Positions 1-13,230 are shown, numbered from the stretch's first letter. The stretch is 64,000 nt of DNA from Acanthosepion pharaonis (GCA_903632075.3 CAHIKZ030002640.1:33501-97500), one strand, 5' to 3'. Numbers and translations are program-made. The notes: generated from the sequence alone by a model not told the origin.

Positions 1-1160
1 ATCGCTCTTTCTTTTCTTTCTTTCTTTTCTCGTATCATCTCTTTTTCTATCCACTATTTCTTATAATCGCTCTTTCTTTCTTTCTTTCATCCCTCATCTC
101 TCTTTTTCTATCTTTTCTTTCTTATAATCGCTTCTCTTTCTTTTCTTTCTCTTATCATCTCTCTTTTTCTATCCACTTTTTCACGAAATCGCTCTTTTCT
201 TTCTTTCTTTTTTCTCGTATCATCTCTCTTTTCTATCCACTATTTTCTTATAATGCTCTTTTCTTTTTCTTTCTCATCTATCTCTCTTTTCTTTCCACTC
301 TTTCTTTCAAAGAACTTTCTTTCTTTCTTTCTTTCTGTATCATCTCCTTTCTTTCACTATTTCTTCTAATCGCTCTTTTCTTTCTTTCTTTCTCGTATCA
401 TCTCTCTTTTTCTATCCACTATTTCTTATAATCTTTCTTTTCTTTCTTTCTTTCTCGTATCATCTCTCTTTTCTATCCACTCTTTCTTATAATCGCTCTT
501 TCTTTCTTTTTTTTTCTTTCTTTCTCATATCTCTTTTTCTCTCCACTATTTCTTATAATCTTTCTTTCTTTCTTTCTTTCTCATCTTTTCTTTTCTTTCC
601 ACTCAATTTTTATTTCTTTCTTTCTTTCTTTCTTTCTTTATCATCTCTCTTTTTCTATCCACTAATTTCTTATCTTCCTCTTTCTTTCTTTCTTTAATTT
701 CATCTCTCTTTTTCTATCGAAATGAATTCTTATAATCTTTTCTTTCTTTCTTTCTTTTTCTTTCTTTCATCTCTCTTTTTCTATCCACTATTTCTTATCT
801 TTCTCTTTCTCTTTTTTCTTTCTCTCTCTTCTCTTTTTTTCTCCATAATTTCTTATAATCGCTCTTTCTTTCTTTTCTCGTATCATCTCTCTTTTCTATC
901 CCATCTTAAATCGCTCATCTTTCTTTCTTTCTCGTATTTTCTCTCTTTTCATCAAACTATTTCTTCTAATCTTTTTTCTTTCTTTCTTTTTCGTATTTCT
1001 CTTTTCATGGTTCAATTTTTAAATGGCTCTTTTTTCTTTCTTCCTTTCTTTTTTATAATCTTTTTTTCTTGAAATTTTCGCTCTTTCTTTTCAAAATTGT
1101 CTCTCTTTTTCTTTCTCTTTTTCTTATAATCGCTCTTTCTTTCTTTCTTTCTTTTTTCTC
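1..1160. repeat. CT-rich satellite, unit about 60 bp
   Basis: The sequence is a degenerate tandem array. Each unit combines a TTTC run with the recurring words 'cgtatcatctctc', 'tttctatccacta' and 'tttcttataatcgct', repeated at about 55-65 bp. Units differ mainly by length changes in the TTTC and T runs. The purine content is very low on this strand. The 116-codon ORF at 722-1072 is only the translation of this tract (Phe/Ser/Leu) and is not a gene. The left edge lies outside the window. Confidence 0.9.
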
Positions 1161-4100
1161 GTATCTTTTCTATTGTTTATCTTTCATTGGTTAAGCAGTC
1201 CTCACGTGGTTCTATCTTTTTTTTTCTATTGTTTATCTTTCATTGGTTAAGCAGTCCTCACGTGGTTCTATCTTTTTTATTTTTCTATTGTTTATCTTTC
1301 ATTGGTTAAGCAGTCCTCACGTGGTTCTATCTTTTTTATTTTCTATTGTTTATCTTTCATTGGTTAAGCAGTCCTCACGTGGTTCTATCTTTTTTTTTCT
1401 ATTGTTTATCTTTCATTGGTTAAGCAGTCCTCACGTGGTTTTATCTTTTTTTTCTATTGTTTATCTTTCATTGGTTAAGCAGTCCTCACGTGGTTCTATC
1501 TTTTTTTTCTATTGTTTATCTTTCATTGGTTAAGCAGTCCTCACGTGGTTTTATCTTTTTTTTTCTATTGTTTATCTTTCATTGGTTAAGCAGTCCTCAC
1601 GTGGTTTTATTTTTTTTTTCTATTGTTTATCTTTCATTGGTTAAGCAGTCCTCGTGGTTTTATCTTTTTTCTATTGTTTATCTTTCATTGGTTAAACAGT
1701 CCTCACGTGGTTTTATCTTTTTTTCTATTGTTTTTCTTTTCATTGGTTAAACAGTCCTCACGTGGTTTTATCTTTTTTTTTCTATTGTTTATCTTTCATT
1801 GGTTAAGCAGTCCTCACGTGGTTTTATCTTTTTTTTCTATTGAAGAGTTTTCATTGGTTAAGCAGTGGTCCACGTGGTTTTTTTTTTTTTTCTATTGTTT
1901 ATCTTTTATTGGTCCGTCCTCACGTGGTTTTATCTTTTTTTTTTCTATTGTTTATCTTTCATTGGTTAAAGTCCTCACGTGATTTTTTTTTTTTTTTTCT
2001 ATTGTTTATCTTTTCATTGGTTAAGCAGTCCCACGTGGTTTTATCTTTTTTTTCTATTGTTTATCTTTCATTGGTTAAGCAGTCCTCACGTGGTTTTATC
2101 TTTTTTTTTTCTATTGTTTATCTTTCATTGGTTAAGCAGTCCTCACGTGGTTCTTTTTTTTTCTATTTTTATCTTTCATTGGTTTGACCAGTCCTCACGT
2201 GGTTTTGATATTTTGACAAAATGTTTTTCTTTCATTGGTTAAGCAGTCCTCACGTGGTTCTATCTTTTTTTTTCTATTGTTTATCTTTCATTGGTTAAGC
2301 AGTCCTCACGTGGTTCTAATTTTTTTTTTCTATTGTTTATCTTTCATTGGTTAAGCAGTCCTTACGTGGTTCTAATTTTTTTTCTATTGTTTATCTTTCA
2401 TTGGTTAAGCAGTCCTCACGTGGTTCTATCTTTTTTATTTTTATTGTTTATCTTTCATTGGTTAAGAGTCCTGTACGTGGTTCTATCTTTTTTTTTTCTA
2501 TTGTTTATCTTTCATTGGTTTTTTTTTTTTTTCACATTGGTTCTATCTTTTTTATTTTTTTTATTGTTTATCTTTCATTGGTTAAACAGTCCTCACGTGG
2601 TTTTTTTTTTTTTTTCTTTTGTTTATCTTTTTATTGGTTATCTTTCCTCGTGGTTTAATATCTTTTTTTTAATTATTGTTTATCTTTCATTGGTTAGGCA
2701 GTCCCTCGTGGTTCTATCTTGACAGAATAATGTTTATCTTTCATTGGTTAATAAGTCCTCACGTGGTTTCTATCTTTTTTCTTTTTTTCAATTGTGATCT
2801 TTCATTTTTTAAACAGTCTTTCATTGGTTCTATCTTTTTTTTTCTATTGTTTATCTTTCATTGGTTAAGCAGTCCTCACGTGGTTCTATCTTTTTTTTCT
2901 GTTGTTTATCATTTTCATTGGTTTCAGTCCTCACGTGGTTCTATCTTTTTTTTTTTCTATTGTTTATCTTTCATTGGTTAACCAGTCCTCACGTGGTTCT
3001 ATATCTTTTTTTCTATTGTTTATCTTTCATTGGTTAAGCAGTCCTCACGTGGTTCTATCTTTTTTTTTATTGTTTATCTTTCATTGGTTAGACTCAGTCC
3101 TTGGTTTCTTTTTTTTTTTTCTATTGTTTATCTTTCATTGGTTAAGCAGTCCTTTTTGGTTTTTTTTTTTTTTTTATTCTTTATCTTTCATTGGTTAAGC
3201 AGTCCTCACGTGGTTCTATCTTTTTTCTATTGTTTATCTTTCATTGGTTAAAAGTCCTCACGTGGTTTTATTACTATTTTCTATTGTTTATCTTTGCAAA
3301 TAGCAGTCCTCCACGTGGTTAGATCATCTTTTTTTTTTTTCTATTGTTTATCTTTCATTGGTTCAGTCCTCACGTGGTTAAATCTTTTTTTTTTTCTATT
3401 GTTTATCTTTCATTAACCAAGAGTCCTCATGTGGTTCTATCTTTTTTTACAGAATATTGTTTTCTTTCATTGGTTAAGCAGTCCTCTATGGTTTTATCTT
3501 TTTTTTTCTATTGTTGGATCTTTCATTGGTTAAAGCAGTCCCTGTGTGGTTCTATCTTTTTTTCTATTGTTTATCTTTCATTGGTTATGCAGTCCTCACG
3601 TGGTTCTATCTTTTTTTTTTTATTGTTTATCTTTCATTGGTTTGCAGTCCTCACGTGGTTCTTATCTGTTGTTTTTTTTTCTATTGTTTATCTTTCATTG
3701 GTTAAGCAGTCCTCACGTGGTTCTATCTTTTTTTTCTATTGTTTATCTTTCATTGGTTGAACAAAGTCGTGGTTTTATCTTTTTTTCTATTGTTTATCTT
3801 TATTTTCAATTGGTTATCTTTTTTTTACATTCTTCCTTTCATTGGTTAAGACTTGATTTTTATCTTTTTTTTCTATTGTTTATCTTTCATTGGTTAAGCA
3901 GTCCTCTTATTTGGTTTTATCTTTTTTTTTTTCAATATTGAGACATCTTTCATTGTGTTGAGGTTGAAACTGGTTCTATCTTTTTTTTTTCTATTGTTTA
4001 TCTTTCATTGGTTGCAGTCCTCAAATGGTTTATCTTTTTTTTCTATTGTTTATCTTTCATTGGTTAAGCAGTCCTCGTGGTTCTTCTTTTTTTAATTTTT

Positions 4101-5240
4101 CTTTCATTGAAATACTGTTATACCTGCGGCAGTCATTGATAAGTGGTTTATCTTTTTTTTCAATTGTTTATCTTTCATTGGTTAAGCAGACACGTGGTTC
4201 TATCTTTTTTTTTCTATTGTTTATCTTTCATTGGTTCCAGTCCTCACGTGGTTATTCTTTTTTCTATTGTTTATCTTTCATTGGTTATTTTTCAGTCATA
4301 GTCCCTGTTTTTTTTTTTTTTTTTCTATTGTTTATCTTTCATTGGTTAAGCAGTCCTCATGTGGTTCTATCTTTAGGCATTGATTTTTATCTTTCATTAA
4401 TCTAAAAGCAGTCCTCAGTGGTTTATTTTTTTTTTCTATTGTTTATCTTTCATTGGTTCACAGTAAAATGGTTCTATCTTTTTTTTTTTTTCTATTGTTT
4501 ATCTTTCATTGGTTAAACAGTCCTCATTGGTTCTCTTTTTTTTTTTTCAATTGTTTATCTTTCATTGGTTTAGCAGTCAAGAACTTGGTTTATCTTTTTT
4601 TCTATTAACAATTCTTTCATTGGTTATCCAGTCTCACGTGGTGCTATCTTTTTTCTATTGTTTATCTTTCATTGGTTCAGGACTTCCTTGGTTCTTTCTT
4701 TTTTTTTTCTATTGTTTATCTTTCATTGTAAAAAAAAAAGTCCTCACGTGGTTTATCTTTTTTTTTCTATTATTTATCTTTCATTGGTTAAACAGTCCTC
4801 ACCCCCCTATCTTTTTTTTTCTATTGTTTATCTTTCATTGGTTAAGCAGTCCTCCTCATGGTTCTATCTTTTTTTTTTATTGTTTATCTTTTCATTGGTT
4901 AAGCAGTCCTCACGTGGTTTTATCTTTTTTTTTCTTTTTTTTATCTTTCATTGGTTAAGCAGTCCTCCCCTTTCTATCTTTTTTTTTTTGTTTATCTTTT
5001 CCTTGGTTAAGCAGTCTTCCCCCGTGGTTCCTTCCCTTTTTTCCTATTGTTTATTTTTCATCCCCCAGTCCTCGTGGTTCTATCTTTTTTTCAATTTTTT
5101 ATCTTTCATTTTTTCAGTCCTTTTTTGGTTCTTCTTTTTTCTTTTTTTTTCCTTCTTTCATTGGTTTTTTCAGTCCTTTTTTCCTTCTATCTTTTTTTTC
5201 AATTGTTTTATCTTTCATTGGTTAAGCAGTCCTTTCTTGG
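1161..5240. repeat. 56-57 bp minisatellite, about 70 copies
   Basis: A long head-to-tail array. The unit reads roughly 'ctattgtttatctttcat', 'tggttaagcagtcctca', 'cgtggttctatctttttt', then a T run of varying length. Early units (1200-1850) are nearly identical, and later units accumulate indels and substitutions. Every intact unit contains CACGTG (an E-box palindrome) and ATTGG (CCAAT on the other strand) about 14 bp apart. All ORFs here, with repeating FHWLSSPHVVLS-type peptides, are by-products of a unit length that keeps frames open. No initiation context, splice signal or non-repetitive coding sequence accompanies them. Whether the array has a regulatory role is unknown. Confidence 0.93.
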
Positions 5241-6363
5241 TTCTTTCTTTTTTCTTTTTTTTTTTTCTTCTTTTTTTTTATTTTTTTCTTTCTTTTTTCT
5301 ATCTTTTTTTTTTTTTTCTTTTTCTTTTCATTTTAAGCAGTCCTCACGTTTTTTTTATTTTTTTTTATTTTTTATCTTTCTTTTTTTAATTTTTTCTTTC
5401 TTTTTATTTTTCTCTTTTTTTTTATTTTTTTTTTCTTTATTTTTTTCTTTTTTCTTTTTCTATTTTTTTTTTTTCTTTTTTTTTTTCTTTGTTTTCTTTT
5501 TCATTTTTTCTTTTTTTTTTTTTTCTTTCTTTCTTTTTTTTTTTTCTATTTTTTTCTTTCATTTTTTTTTTCCTTTCTTTGGTTTTTTCTTTCTTTTTTT
5601 CTTTTTCATTGCCCAAAGCAGTTTTTATTGGTTCTTTCTTTTTTTTCTATTTTTTCTTTCTTTTTTAGTTTTTCTTCTTTTTATTTTTTCTTTATTTTTC
5701 ATTTTTCTTTCTTTTTCACGTTTTTCTTTCTTTTTTATTTTTTTTCTTGTTTATCTTTCATTGGTTAAGCAGTCCTCACGTTTTCTATCTTTTTTTTTTT
5801 TTTTTTTTCTTTTCATTTTTTTTCTTTCCTTTTTTTTTTTCTTTTTTTCTATTTTTTTTCTTTTCATTTTTCTTTCTTTTTATTTTTTCTTTTTTTTTTA
5901 TTTTTTCTTTCTTTTTATTTTTCCTTTTCTTTTTTTTTTCTTTCTTTTTATTTTTCATTTTAAGCAGTTTTTTTTTTTTTCTTTTTTTTTTATTTTTTTT
6001 CTTTCATTTTTTCTTTCTTTTTTTTTTTCTTCTTTTTTATTTTTCTTTCTTTTTTTTTTTCTTTCTTTTTATTTTTTATTTTTTTTTTTCTTTTTTTTTT
6101 TTTTTTTCTTTTTTTATTTTTTCTTTCTTTTTTTTTTTTCTTTCTTTTTTTATTTTTTCTTTCTTTTTTATTTTTTCTTTCTTTTTTATTTTTTTCTTTT
6201 TTTTTTTTTTTTTTTTTCTTTCTTTTTTTTTTTCTTTCTTTTTTATTTTTCTTTCTTTTTTCTTTTTTTTTTCTTTTTTTTTTTTTTTTTTTTTTTTTCT
6301 TTTTCTTTCTTTTTTTTTCTTTTTTTTTATTTTTTTTTTCTTTTTTCTTTTTTTCTTTTATTT

Positions 6364-6407
<44 letters not shown>

Positions 6408-6559
6408 TTTTTTTTTTTTTTTTTTTTTTTTCTTTTTTTTTATTTTTCTTTCTTTTTTATTTTTCTTTCTTTTTTATTTTTCTTTCTTTTTTTATTTTTC
6501 TTTCTTTTTATTTTTCTTTCTTTTTTATTTTTTCTTTCTTTTTTATTTTTTCTTTCTTT

Positions 6560-6591
<32 letters not shown>

Positions 6592-6850
6592 TTCTTTCTT
6601 TTTTTTTTTCTTTCTTTTTTATTTTTCTTTCTTTTTTTTTTTTTTTTTTTTTTTTTTTTCTTTCTTTTTTATTTTTTCTTTTTTTTTTTTTTTTTTCTTT
6701 TTATTTTTTTCTTTTTTTTTATTTTTTCTTTCTTTTTTTTTTTCTTTCTTTTTTATTTTTTCTTTCTTTTTTTATTTTTCTTTTCTTTTTTTTTTTTTCT
6801 TTTTTTTTTTCTTTCTTTTTTTTTTTCTTTCTTTTTTATTTTTTCTTTAC
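5241..6850. repeat. Decayed T/C low-complexity tract
   Basis: Almost pure T with interspersed C and sparse A, in a TTTTTCTTTC or TTTTTATTTTTC texture. Isolated recognisable scraps of the preceding minisatellite remain, for example the near-complete unit at 5747-5785 and 'aagcag' at 5964. This shows that the tract derives from the array, or that array units are embedded in it. The 688- and 373-codon ORFs here are poly-Phe and are not genes. The homopolymer-rich texture also makes sequencing or assembly error plausible. Confidence 0.85.
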
Positions 6851-7110
6851 CTGCCCACAGATTCCTAAAAAAAAAAAAAATCTTTTTTCTATTTTTTCTT
6901 CTTGAAATTAAACTTAAGCAGTCTCCCGTGGTTCTATCTTTTTACTTTTTCAGACATCTTTTATCTTTATTGGTGCTATATTGCCTCAATTTTTTTTTAA
7001 TTTTTTTTTTTTTCTATGGTTTATCTTTCATTACTTCAGTGAAGTTTTCACTTCAAAATTATCTTTTTTTTTTGTTTATTGATCTTCAGAAAAAGAGCAT
7101 CAGTGTAAGT
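6851..7110. repeat. Degenerate right edge of the satellite block
   Basis: After the T/C tract a few damaged minisatellite words reappear ('aagcagtctcccgtggttct' near 6914, 'tttatctttcattacttcag' near 7020) before the sequence becomes ordinary AT-rich DNA at about 7110. This marks the right boundary of the array. Confidence 0.7.
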
Positions 7111-9833
7111 TGATGCCAGGAAGATGTAATATATGAATATATATACACCTGCTATATATTCCGATATTCTTAGTAAAATCAAAGAATCTGCAATGTTATT
7201 AGGCCTGATCTGGCATCTTTAATACAGTCTTTCCTATCTCCATAACATAGCTTCCCTGTGTTTTTTCTATAAATACTTACATAGTAATTGTTAAAGATTT
7301 CTCCTCTTTCTCGTAAGCTAGTGACTTTATTGCCTCACTTGGAGTAGAAAATGTAGCTCTCACATTGTTGTTTTTTCTGTATGAGGTTCATGCAGCTCAG
7401 TTCTTGGGACCCCAACAGCCAGACTACTTGCACATATTTTTGATTATAGTATGAACAACGCACCTCCGAAAACATGAATTTAAAAGAAAATCCAGGATAA
7501 CATCGAAAAGGAAGGAAAGGAATGGAAAGTCTTTTGAAAGCATTTCATTGAAATAAGGTAGACAAAAGCAGTGTACAACTGTTTAGTAGTTCAAAGTCAC
7601 AAACTTGGGCAGATAGGAAACTGTTTAGTTTTGCTGAAAGACAAACTTTTTTCATTCTTAAATTTTTCCATCTCCCATTGCTTAGCCTTCTTGAAGGGAT
7701 AAATGAAACAAAAACATATTTGACCAGAATTTTTTGAGAAAAAATGGAATGAATTCCATTATTGAAATTGATGCAATGATGATGGTGGTGGCCGTTTCAT
7801 GAAATGTTTCGCTTTGTGTCTCATAGGTTGACAGGACAATTTTGGCCTGGAAAAAAATGACGCTCTGTCTTTATCAGATTATCCATCATTTCTTATGAGA
7901 CAGAATATTTCACAAAATTAACGGAGCCAGCATTTCGTTATTAAAATAGAATTCAGATTTTTTGCAAAAACATCATAGTCTTAGACATGTGAAAGTTCTG
8001 AATCAAGCGGTTGAATTTTGTACTATTAGCAAAACGGTCCACAACATGACAAGGTAAGTATATTAAGTAGGAAAGGGGAAGACGCTCCAGTTATATGGAC
8101 TGGGGGAAAAAGTTAAGGAAGATTTTTCATGAAATTTATGGTAAAAAAATATAATTGTGAAATAATCATTTTTTTCTGAATTTACAGACATCAAAAAAAA
8201 TACAAAATAAAAAAAGTTGAACTAAACTATAATGATGATGGATGACGTAATTGAATATAAATCACCCGTTTAAATGATCCCTATTAGAAAAAAATGAAAT
8301 ATATTTGAAAGACATATTTTTTAAACTGGCTGGTTAGTATCAAACTGGTCAAGATCGCACGGAAATTAAAACCTATTACATTCCTGATGCAGTTTGGATC
8401 AGAGATTAAGCAACTAAAGTTAAGCAGGAAATGAGTAAATCACCTGCAAAGAAGCTGCTGCACTATAGCTCTGGGAGAATATTGGGATCAAACAAAACAA
8501 TTATATCAAACGAAATTCTGAACAAGAATATGATCCACAAATCTGATGAAAGTGCGTCTGCATTCCTTGTACCACACGAAGTCATAAGCCTATTTTTTCA
8601 TGTTATGTTCTACTATTTTTTTAAGATTTCAAATCATGAAAACAGTTTTTTTCTTTTTTTTATCATATTATTTTGTGGAACATGTTAAGTCCTCAATTTC
8701 CAGTCTTGTGAGAATTTAATTATATCTTCGTGTCTTTTTTTTCTTTCTCTGGATGAACAGTCTTATTTCAGTCAGACCTGAGATCCACTTTCTTGTTAAT
8801 AAGCTCTTTGAAATGAAGGCATTAAGACTTCACTATTTTCTTTCAAAACTTCATCCATACGTGCTTATGCCTTTTTTCCTTGGTTTTACATTTCATAACA
8901 TTCACGCAGCTAGGAATATAAATTTCTTCTTTCATGGTAGCAAGCCATCCACATTCCCTTGTATTCCATTCTAGTTCCAGAACTTCTTTCCTTCTCTTTT
9001 AATAAAACAGGAAGAAGAGAATTCTTGATATTGGCGAAACTAGAATCGTCTTTAACTTTCCCTTGAATTGGATAAACTTTTAATTAATGTAACCACGGGT
9101 TTCGTTTAAAGAAAAATTCTGGGTGCGAAACTTACTGGAAAAAAATTAAACACTCCATCAAAAAAAATAGATGATTTTTTTTGATTTTTTTTGTATGGTC
9201 TTCGAAGATGACATTCAATCAAGGAGAAACAAAACATGCCAACTTAAGGAGCAAAAAAATTTCGATAATATCATGGTTTATTTGATTTTAGACAATGAAT
9301 TGCAATTGAATTGATGAAATTTTTTATATTTTGGAAAACACGATTTTCACAGGACATATTTCTCCCCAAGAAGTTGTTTGTAAAGGAAAACCCGTAATGA
9401 ATTTAACAACATTTCTATAACTTTTAATTGTAATGAATTATACTGATGGGCTTTAGGAAAGAAGATGTAATTAGATATCATGCATCAAATGCATCGGCAA
9501 TAACACATCTGTTAAATGGTACTGATTCCGTGCTGCAAACAATATTGGTAAAATTTCAGTTAAGAAAGCAAAAAATTTCAAACCGAAAAACATATAGTTA
9601 TCAAATTGAACAAAAAGGGAAAGGTTTAAAGGTAACCCCAACATTCTAGTTTAAGTAGCACGGTAGTATTTATTAACTAATTTAAAAAGTATTCAGAATC
9701 AATTTCGATTTTTTGACCAGGAAAATAAATGAAACCTTTAAATTCATTTTTTAAAGATTGGAAATCAAGAGTTGAAAATTCAGAGAAATAACGAAAATTT
9801 AATCAGTGGAGAATTTGATTATGCCAAGACAGA

Positions 9834-9948
9834 GGTTTGGTTTGGGAGAATTGTCTCTATCTTTATTATCAGATTCATAATGTTTTCATAAATATATGCT
9901 CTGGCCTTCTTTAAACTGATATATGTTGGAATTATCAAACCAAACCTC
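9834..9948. repeat. Inverted repeat, 13-bp arms
   Basis: GAGGTTTGGTTTG near 9834 is matched by its exact reverse complement CAAACCAAACCTC ending near 9948, with about 90 bp between. It could be the ends of a small degenerate MITE or a chance hairpin. The flanks show no convincing target duplication. Confidence 0.45.
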
Positions 9949-10304
9949 AGGCTGTCCACCAGGTCAAGATTTTCTAGTTCCACATGCTTTCACCTTGAAG
10001 AATTAGACTTATTTTCAAAGAAAAACCTGTGGCGTTTTTAGGCCACACTCAAAAACTGTTTTATGCTTATGTTTAACATTGTTATTCTAAAACTATGGTT
10101 TATATTTATTTGTTCTTATATATAGCAGACCTCCCAATGTTCATGGTACTTATGTCTATCTGTAGTAAGAATAGTTTTTAAATTTTGGTTGAATTCAAAT
10201 GCCTAGCATTATGATAGCCTGTAGAGCATGTGTGCAGTTCATAAAATTCACATGATTAGACCATGGCAGCAGATCTATCCTCTCATCTAACTTTGTATTG
10301 ATAA

Positions 10305-10400
10305 ATGAAATTTGATTACTTTTGATACTGACTAAGCTCAACTGAGTATTGATTATTTGATTACTTTTGATACTGACTCAAGCTTCAACTGAGTATTGGA
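10305..10400. repeat. Two-copy direct repeat, about 45-50 bp
   Basis: The segment 'tttgattacttttgatactg' followed by 'actaagctcaactgagtatt' occurs twice in tandem. The second copy has two small insertions ('actcaagcttcaactgag'). This is a simple local duplication. Confidence 0.75.
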
Positions 10401-10769
10401 TTCTTACTTGCACAAACATTGACCCCAACATCGTAAGTAAATATGTAGCTATTCATTCGCAAGACAGCAAATTGGTTGACTTATTAATTGCTTAAGGTCA
10501 TGAATGTGTGATTGTTTCAGATGCTGAAAAGACCAGGAGGAATGTGACCATACACGACGAACGGCAGGAAAGAGTAAAGAAAGGATTTTGTTCCAACAGA
10601 CAGGAGAACAAACGACTAAAAATGAAATCTCTCTGAAGGGGAATGGCAAATCGGATTGGTTTTTTAGAAAACTTGGAGGAAGAAATTGAATGGTAAAGAA
10701 AAAAAAAAGAATGAATTAGAAGAATTACACAAAAGGTAAGACAATAATTAAAGCAATAGGGTTTTCTTT

Positions 10770-10915
10770 TCTTTTAGAAATTTTTCTTTTTTCTTTTTTT
10801 TTTTTTTCTGTTTTTTCTTTGTTTTTTTTCTTTTTTTTTCTTTTTTTTTTTTTTTTTTTTTCTTTTTTTTTTTTCTTTTTTTTTTTCTTTTTTTTCTTTT
10901 TTCTTTTTTTTCTCT

Positions 10916-10947
<32 letters not shown>

Positions 10948-10975
10948 TTTTTTTCTGTTTTTTTCTTTGTTTACA
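10770..10975. repeat. T-rich low-complexity tract with C interruptions
   Basis: About 200 bp of T runs separated by single C or G bases. The texture is like the decayed tract at 5.3-6.8 kb but without minisatellite words. The 70-codon ORF over it is poly-Phe and is not a gene. Confidence 0.85.
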
Positions 10976-12924
10976 TTGAATTTATTTGTATCTGTTATTT
11001 ATATAACAGAAAATTAAAGTTAATGAGATAGTTTGAGTATTTTGGTACATGTACCAAAAAATGTTAATTTGTTTTCTGTTTTTTTATGTAATGCTCATAT
11101 GTTTTATGATATTAAAAAGTCTACTAATGGCTAAGGGGTTGTTAATTTAAAATAAAGGCTCATCCATCTCCTCCACTTTTTAAACATCCATCACAATAAG
11201 ATAAACGTGCTTTTTTAAGTTTTCTTAAACTTTGACCTTTTTTTTTTTTTTTTTTACATAACAGTGGTTCAAACTAAAATTTGGTTGGGTCTTCACCTCA
11301 AGAATCAAACATTTAACTAAGTAAAAAAAATTTTCATCCTATTTCTCCTTATTTTCATCCATTCTTTCAGTCTTTGTTTCTAAATGAATTCTATTAATTC
11401 AATTCCTGTGATTTTAAAATCATGTCTGTGATTAAGTACTCAATATTACAATTTCTACAAATCAAAATTTAACTTCATCAAATGCCTGTTTTAGTTTATG
11501 GTTTGAACCATCACCTAAACAATTTTTCTCAAGTCCATCTTTAAGAGACTTTCACTGCTCTGTTAGCTTTAGGAATAACTGATTAAACCATATTCACTTA
11601 TTCTCGTTTGTCTAACCTTCATCCCAGGACCTGCACTGTATTATTAATTCTTCTGTCAATTTCTACAAATCCCTTGAGAAAAATTAAAAATTTTCCAGCT
11701 TCTTTTAACAATTGAGTCTCTGGAAACCAGACTCCCTATTTTTTTTGTGATCATGCTCTTAAATCACAAACAGTACCAACTCCTTAATCATCCCTTTCTC
11801 AAATTTCATTTACCCCTTTCTTTTTTATTTACCATTCCTCTGGTATTAAATAAGTTTACCTTAACTTATTCACTAAATTGATTCAATTTTGAACAAATAA
11901 AAAAAAATTTTGGTTTCTTGTCTATACATCTAAAATGTAAACTAAAAATGTAGACTTGAAAAGTTTTGTTTTTAATCATCATCTACATTTAGATTGAATA
12001 AATCCTGTGTACAATAATCCATCTTTTTTGTCTAATAGAAAAATTTCTTTCAATATTGATTTGAATGTCTTTTTGTTCTAGAATTACAAGATGGCAAAAC
12101 AATAAATAAAAAAATCAAATTTCATTTAGTCTTGAAAAAGAATTTTAACTCATTCATTGATTTCTAAATTTTTGTCTTAATTATTTGCAACAAAATAATT
12201 ACAGAGATATACAATATTTGAATTATTTCTCTTACCGGTCTTAAAAGCAATATTTAAAAAAAAAAAAAGCAATTATCATTGTAGTTTTTTTACTTTTCTT
12301 AATGACTTTAATTTTTTTCAATTCATAAATTTGTTTTAAGAAATATATATAAAAAAAAAAAAAAAATGTGTAAATCTTTTTAATTTTACCCAAAAAAATA
12401 AAAAGAGTAAAACTAAAAATTTATGGACTCTTTTTTATTAAAGTATCAAAATTGATTTGAGCCCAAATTGAATCATAAACCAAGGTCAATATATGCCTAC
12501 TTTGTATGCAGATGACTAAACATGAATGTGTTTTAAGAGCATTGATGTGAAAGTGTACATTTGCCTTTCTCTTTGCTAATGCATCAAACTTTTGCACACG
12601 TTTATATCTCAATTAATTTTTTGTCCTCTTAGGTAAAGCAGTGTTATACACAAAGGTAAGGCACTTGGCAAAATACCTTAGGGATTTCATTCTTGCTCAC
12701 TCAAAAAAAACAAAAAAGTAATTGAGACAGAAATGAATCTGGTACTAGGTTTCTTAACCTTTAATGATGGTCAAGGGCATTATCACTAGCTTACATAACC
12801 AACAACAATATTACATGCAGATAATTTTTATCACTTTAAATGTTATTTTTAGTAGACATTTCATTTATTTTAAACAGTATATTTATTTTCATCTGCTGGG
12901 CCGAATATTCGAGAAATCTTATTA

Positions 12925-13010
12925 AAGAAAAATATGTATCCTCTGGAAGGGTTTGAACCTGCACCCCCCTTTGTAGGAGAAACCATTGACAGATTTGACA
13001 TACTTTAGAC
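12925..13010 (-). mobile_element. tRNA-like SINE fragment (family S1)
   Basis: Read on the minus strand this gives 'tggtttctcctacaaagggg', then 'gtgcaggttcaaacccttcc', with a good pol III B box (GGTTCAAACCC). The same word order occurs at 50345-50400 (plus) and 35845-35905 (minus), so it is a dispersed repeat and not a tRNA gene. The T-stem pairing is imperfect and no cloverleaf closes. I infer a tRNA-derived SINE head. Confidence 0.55.
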
Positions 13011-13125
13011 ATGCTTCTCATCTATGAAGAGTATCACTGATCAAGCAAGGCAGAAGTGAAATTCCTCTTGTTTTAGGTTTGCAAAAGTTCATATCTGTTC
13101 AGTTTCATATCCAATGTAAGCAAAG

Positions 13126-13230
13126 CAATTTCTAAAGTAATGTATTTTTATTTATTAATCCAACAGAAAAATCATGTTTAAAGTTATAAAAATTTGTTGG
13201 ATTAAAAATAAAATTCATTACTTTAGAAAT
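13126..13230. repeat. Fold-back repeat (MITE-like)
   Basis: The left arm 'tttctaaagtaatgtatttt' ... 'attaatccaaca' pairs with the right arm 'tgttggattaaaaataaaat' ... 'cattactttagaaa', giving about 33 imperfectly paired bases around a loop of about 25-30 bp. The size and symmetry suit a very small MITE or hairpin transposon remnant. No transposase is present. Confidence 0.6.

Larger units (their letters stand above)
7111..10760. other. AT-rich unique-looking DNA, no gene recognised
   Basis: No exon-like or RNA gene signal stands out. Short ORFs at 8431-8688, 8753-8974, 9446-9649 (plus) and 10449-10649 (minus) show no recognisable motif, no composition shift and no supported start context, so I do not call them. 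Two small structures inside are listed separately: an inverted repeat at 9834-9948 and a direct repeat at 10305-10400. Confidence 0.6.

Noticed and set aside
1161..5240. CRISPR-like array of regularly spaced repeats
   Set aside because: Whole units are tandem with no unique spacers, the context is eukaryotic, and no cas genes are present. It is a minisatellite.
1243..5389. Repeated peptides of the FHWLSSPHVV type as a repeat protein
   Set aside because: Frames stay open only because of unit length. Frames shift with T-run changes and all three frames read similarly, so there is no coding selection.
5047..7113. 688-codon ORF
   Set aside because: Translation of T/C low-complexity DNA (poly-Phe with Leu/Ser). 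No non-repetitive coding sequence.
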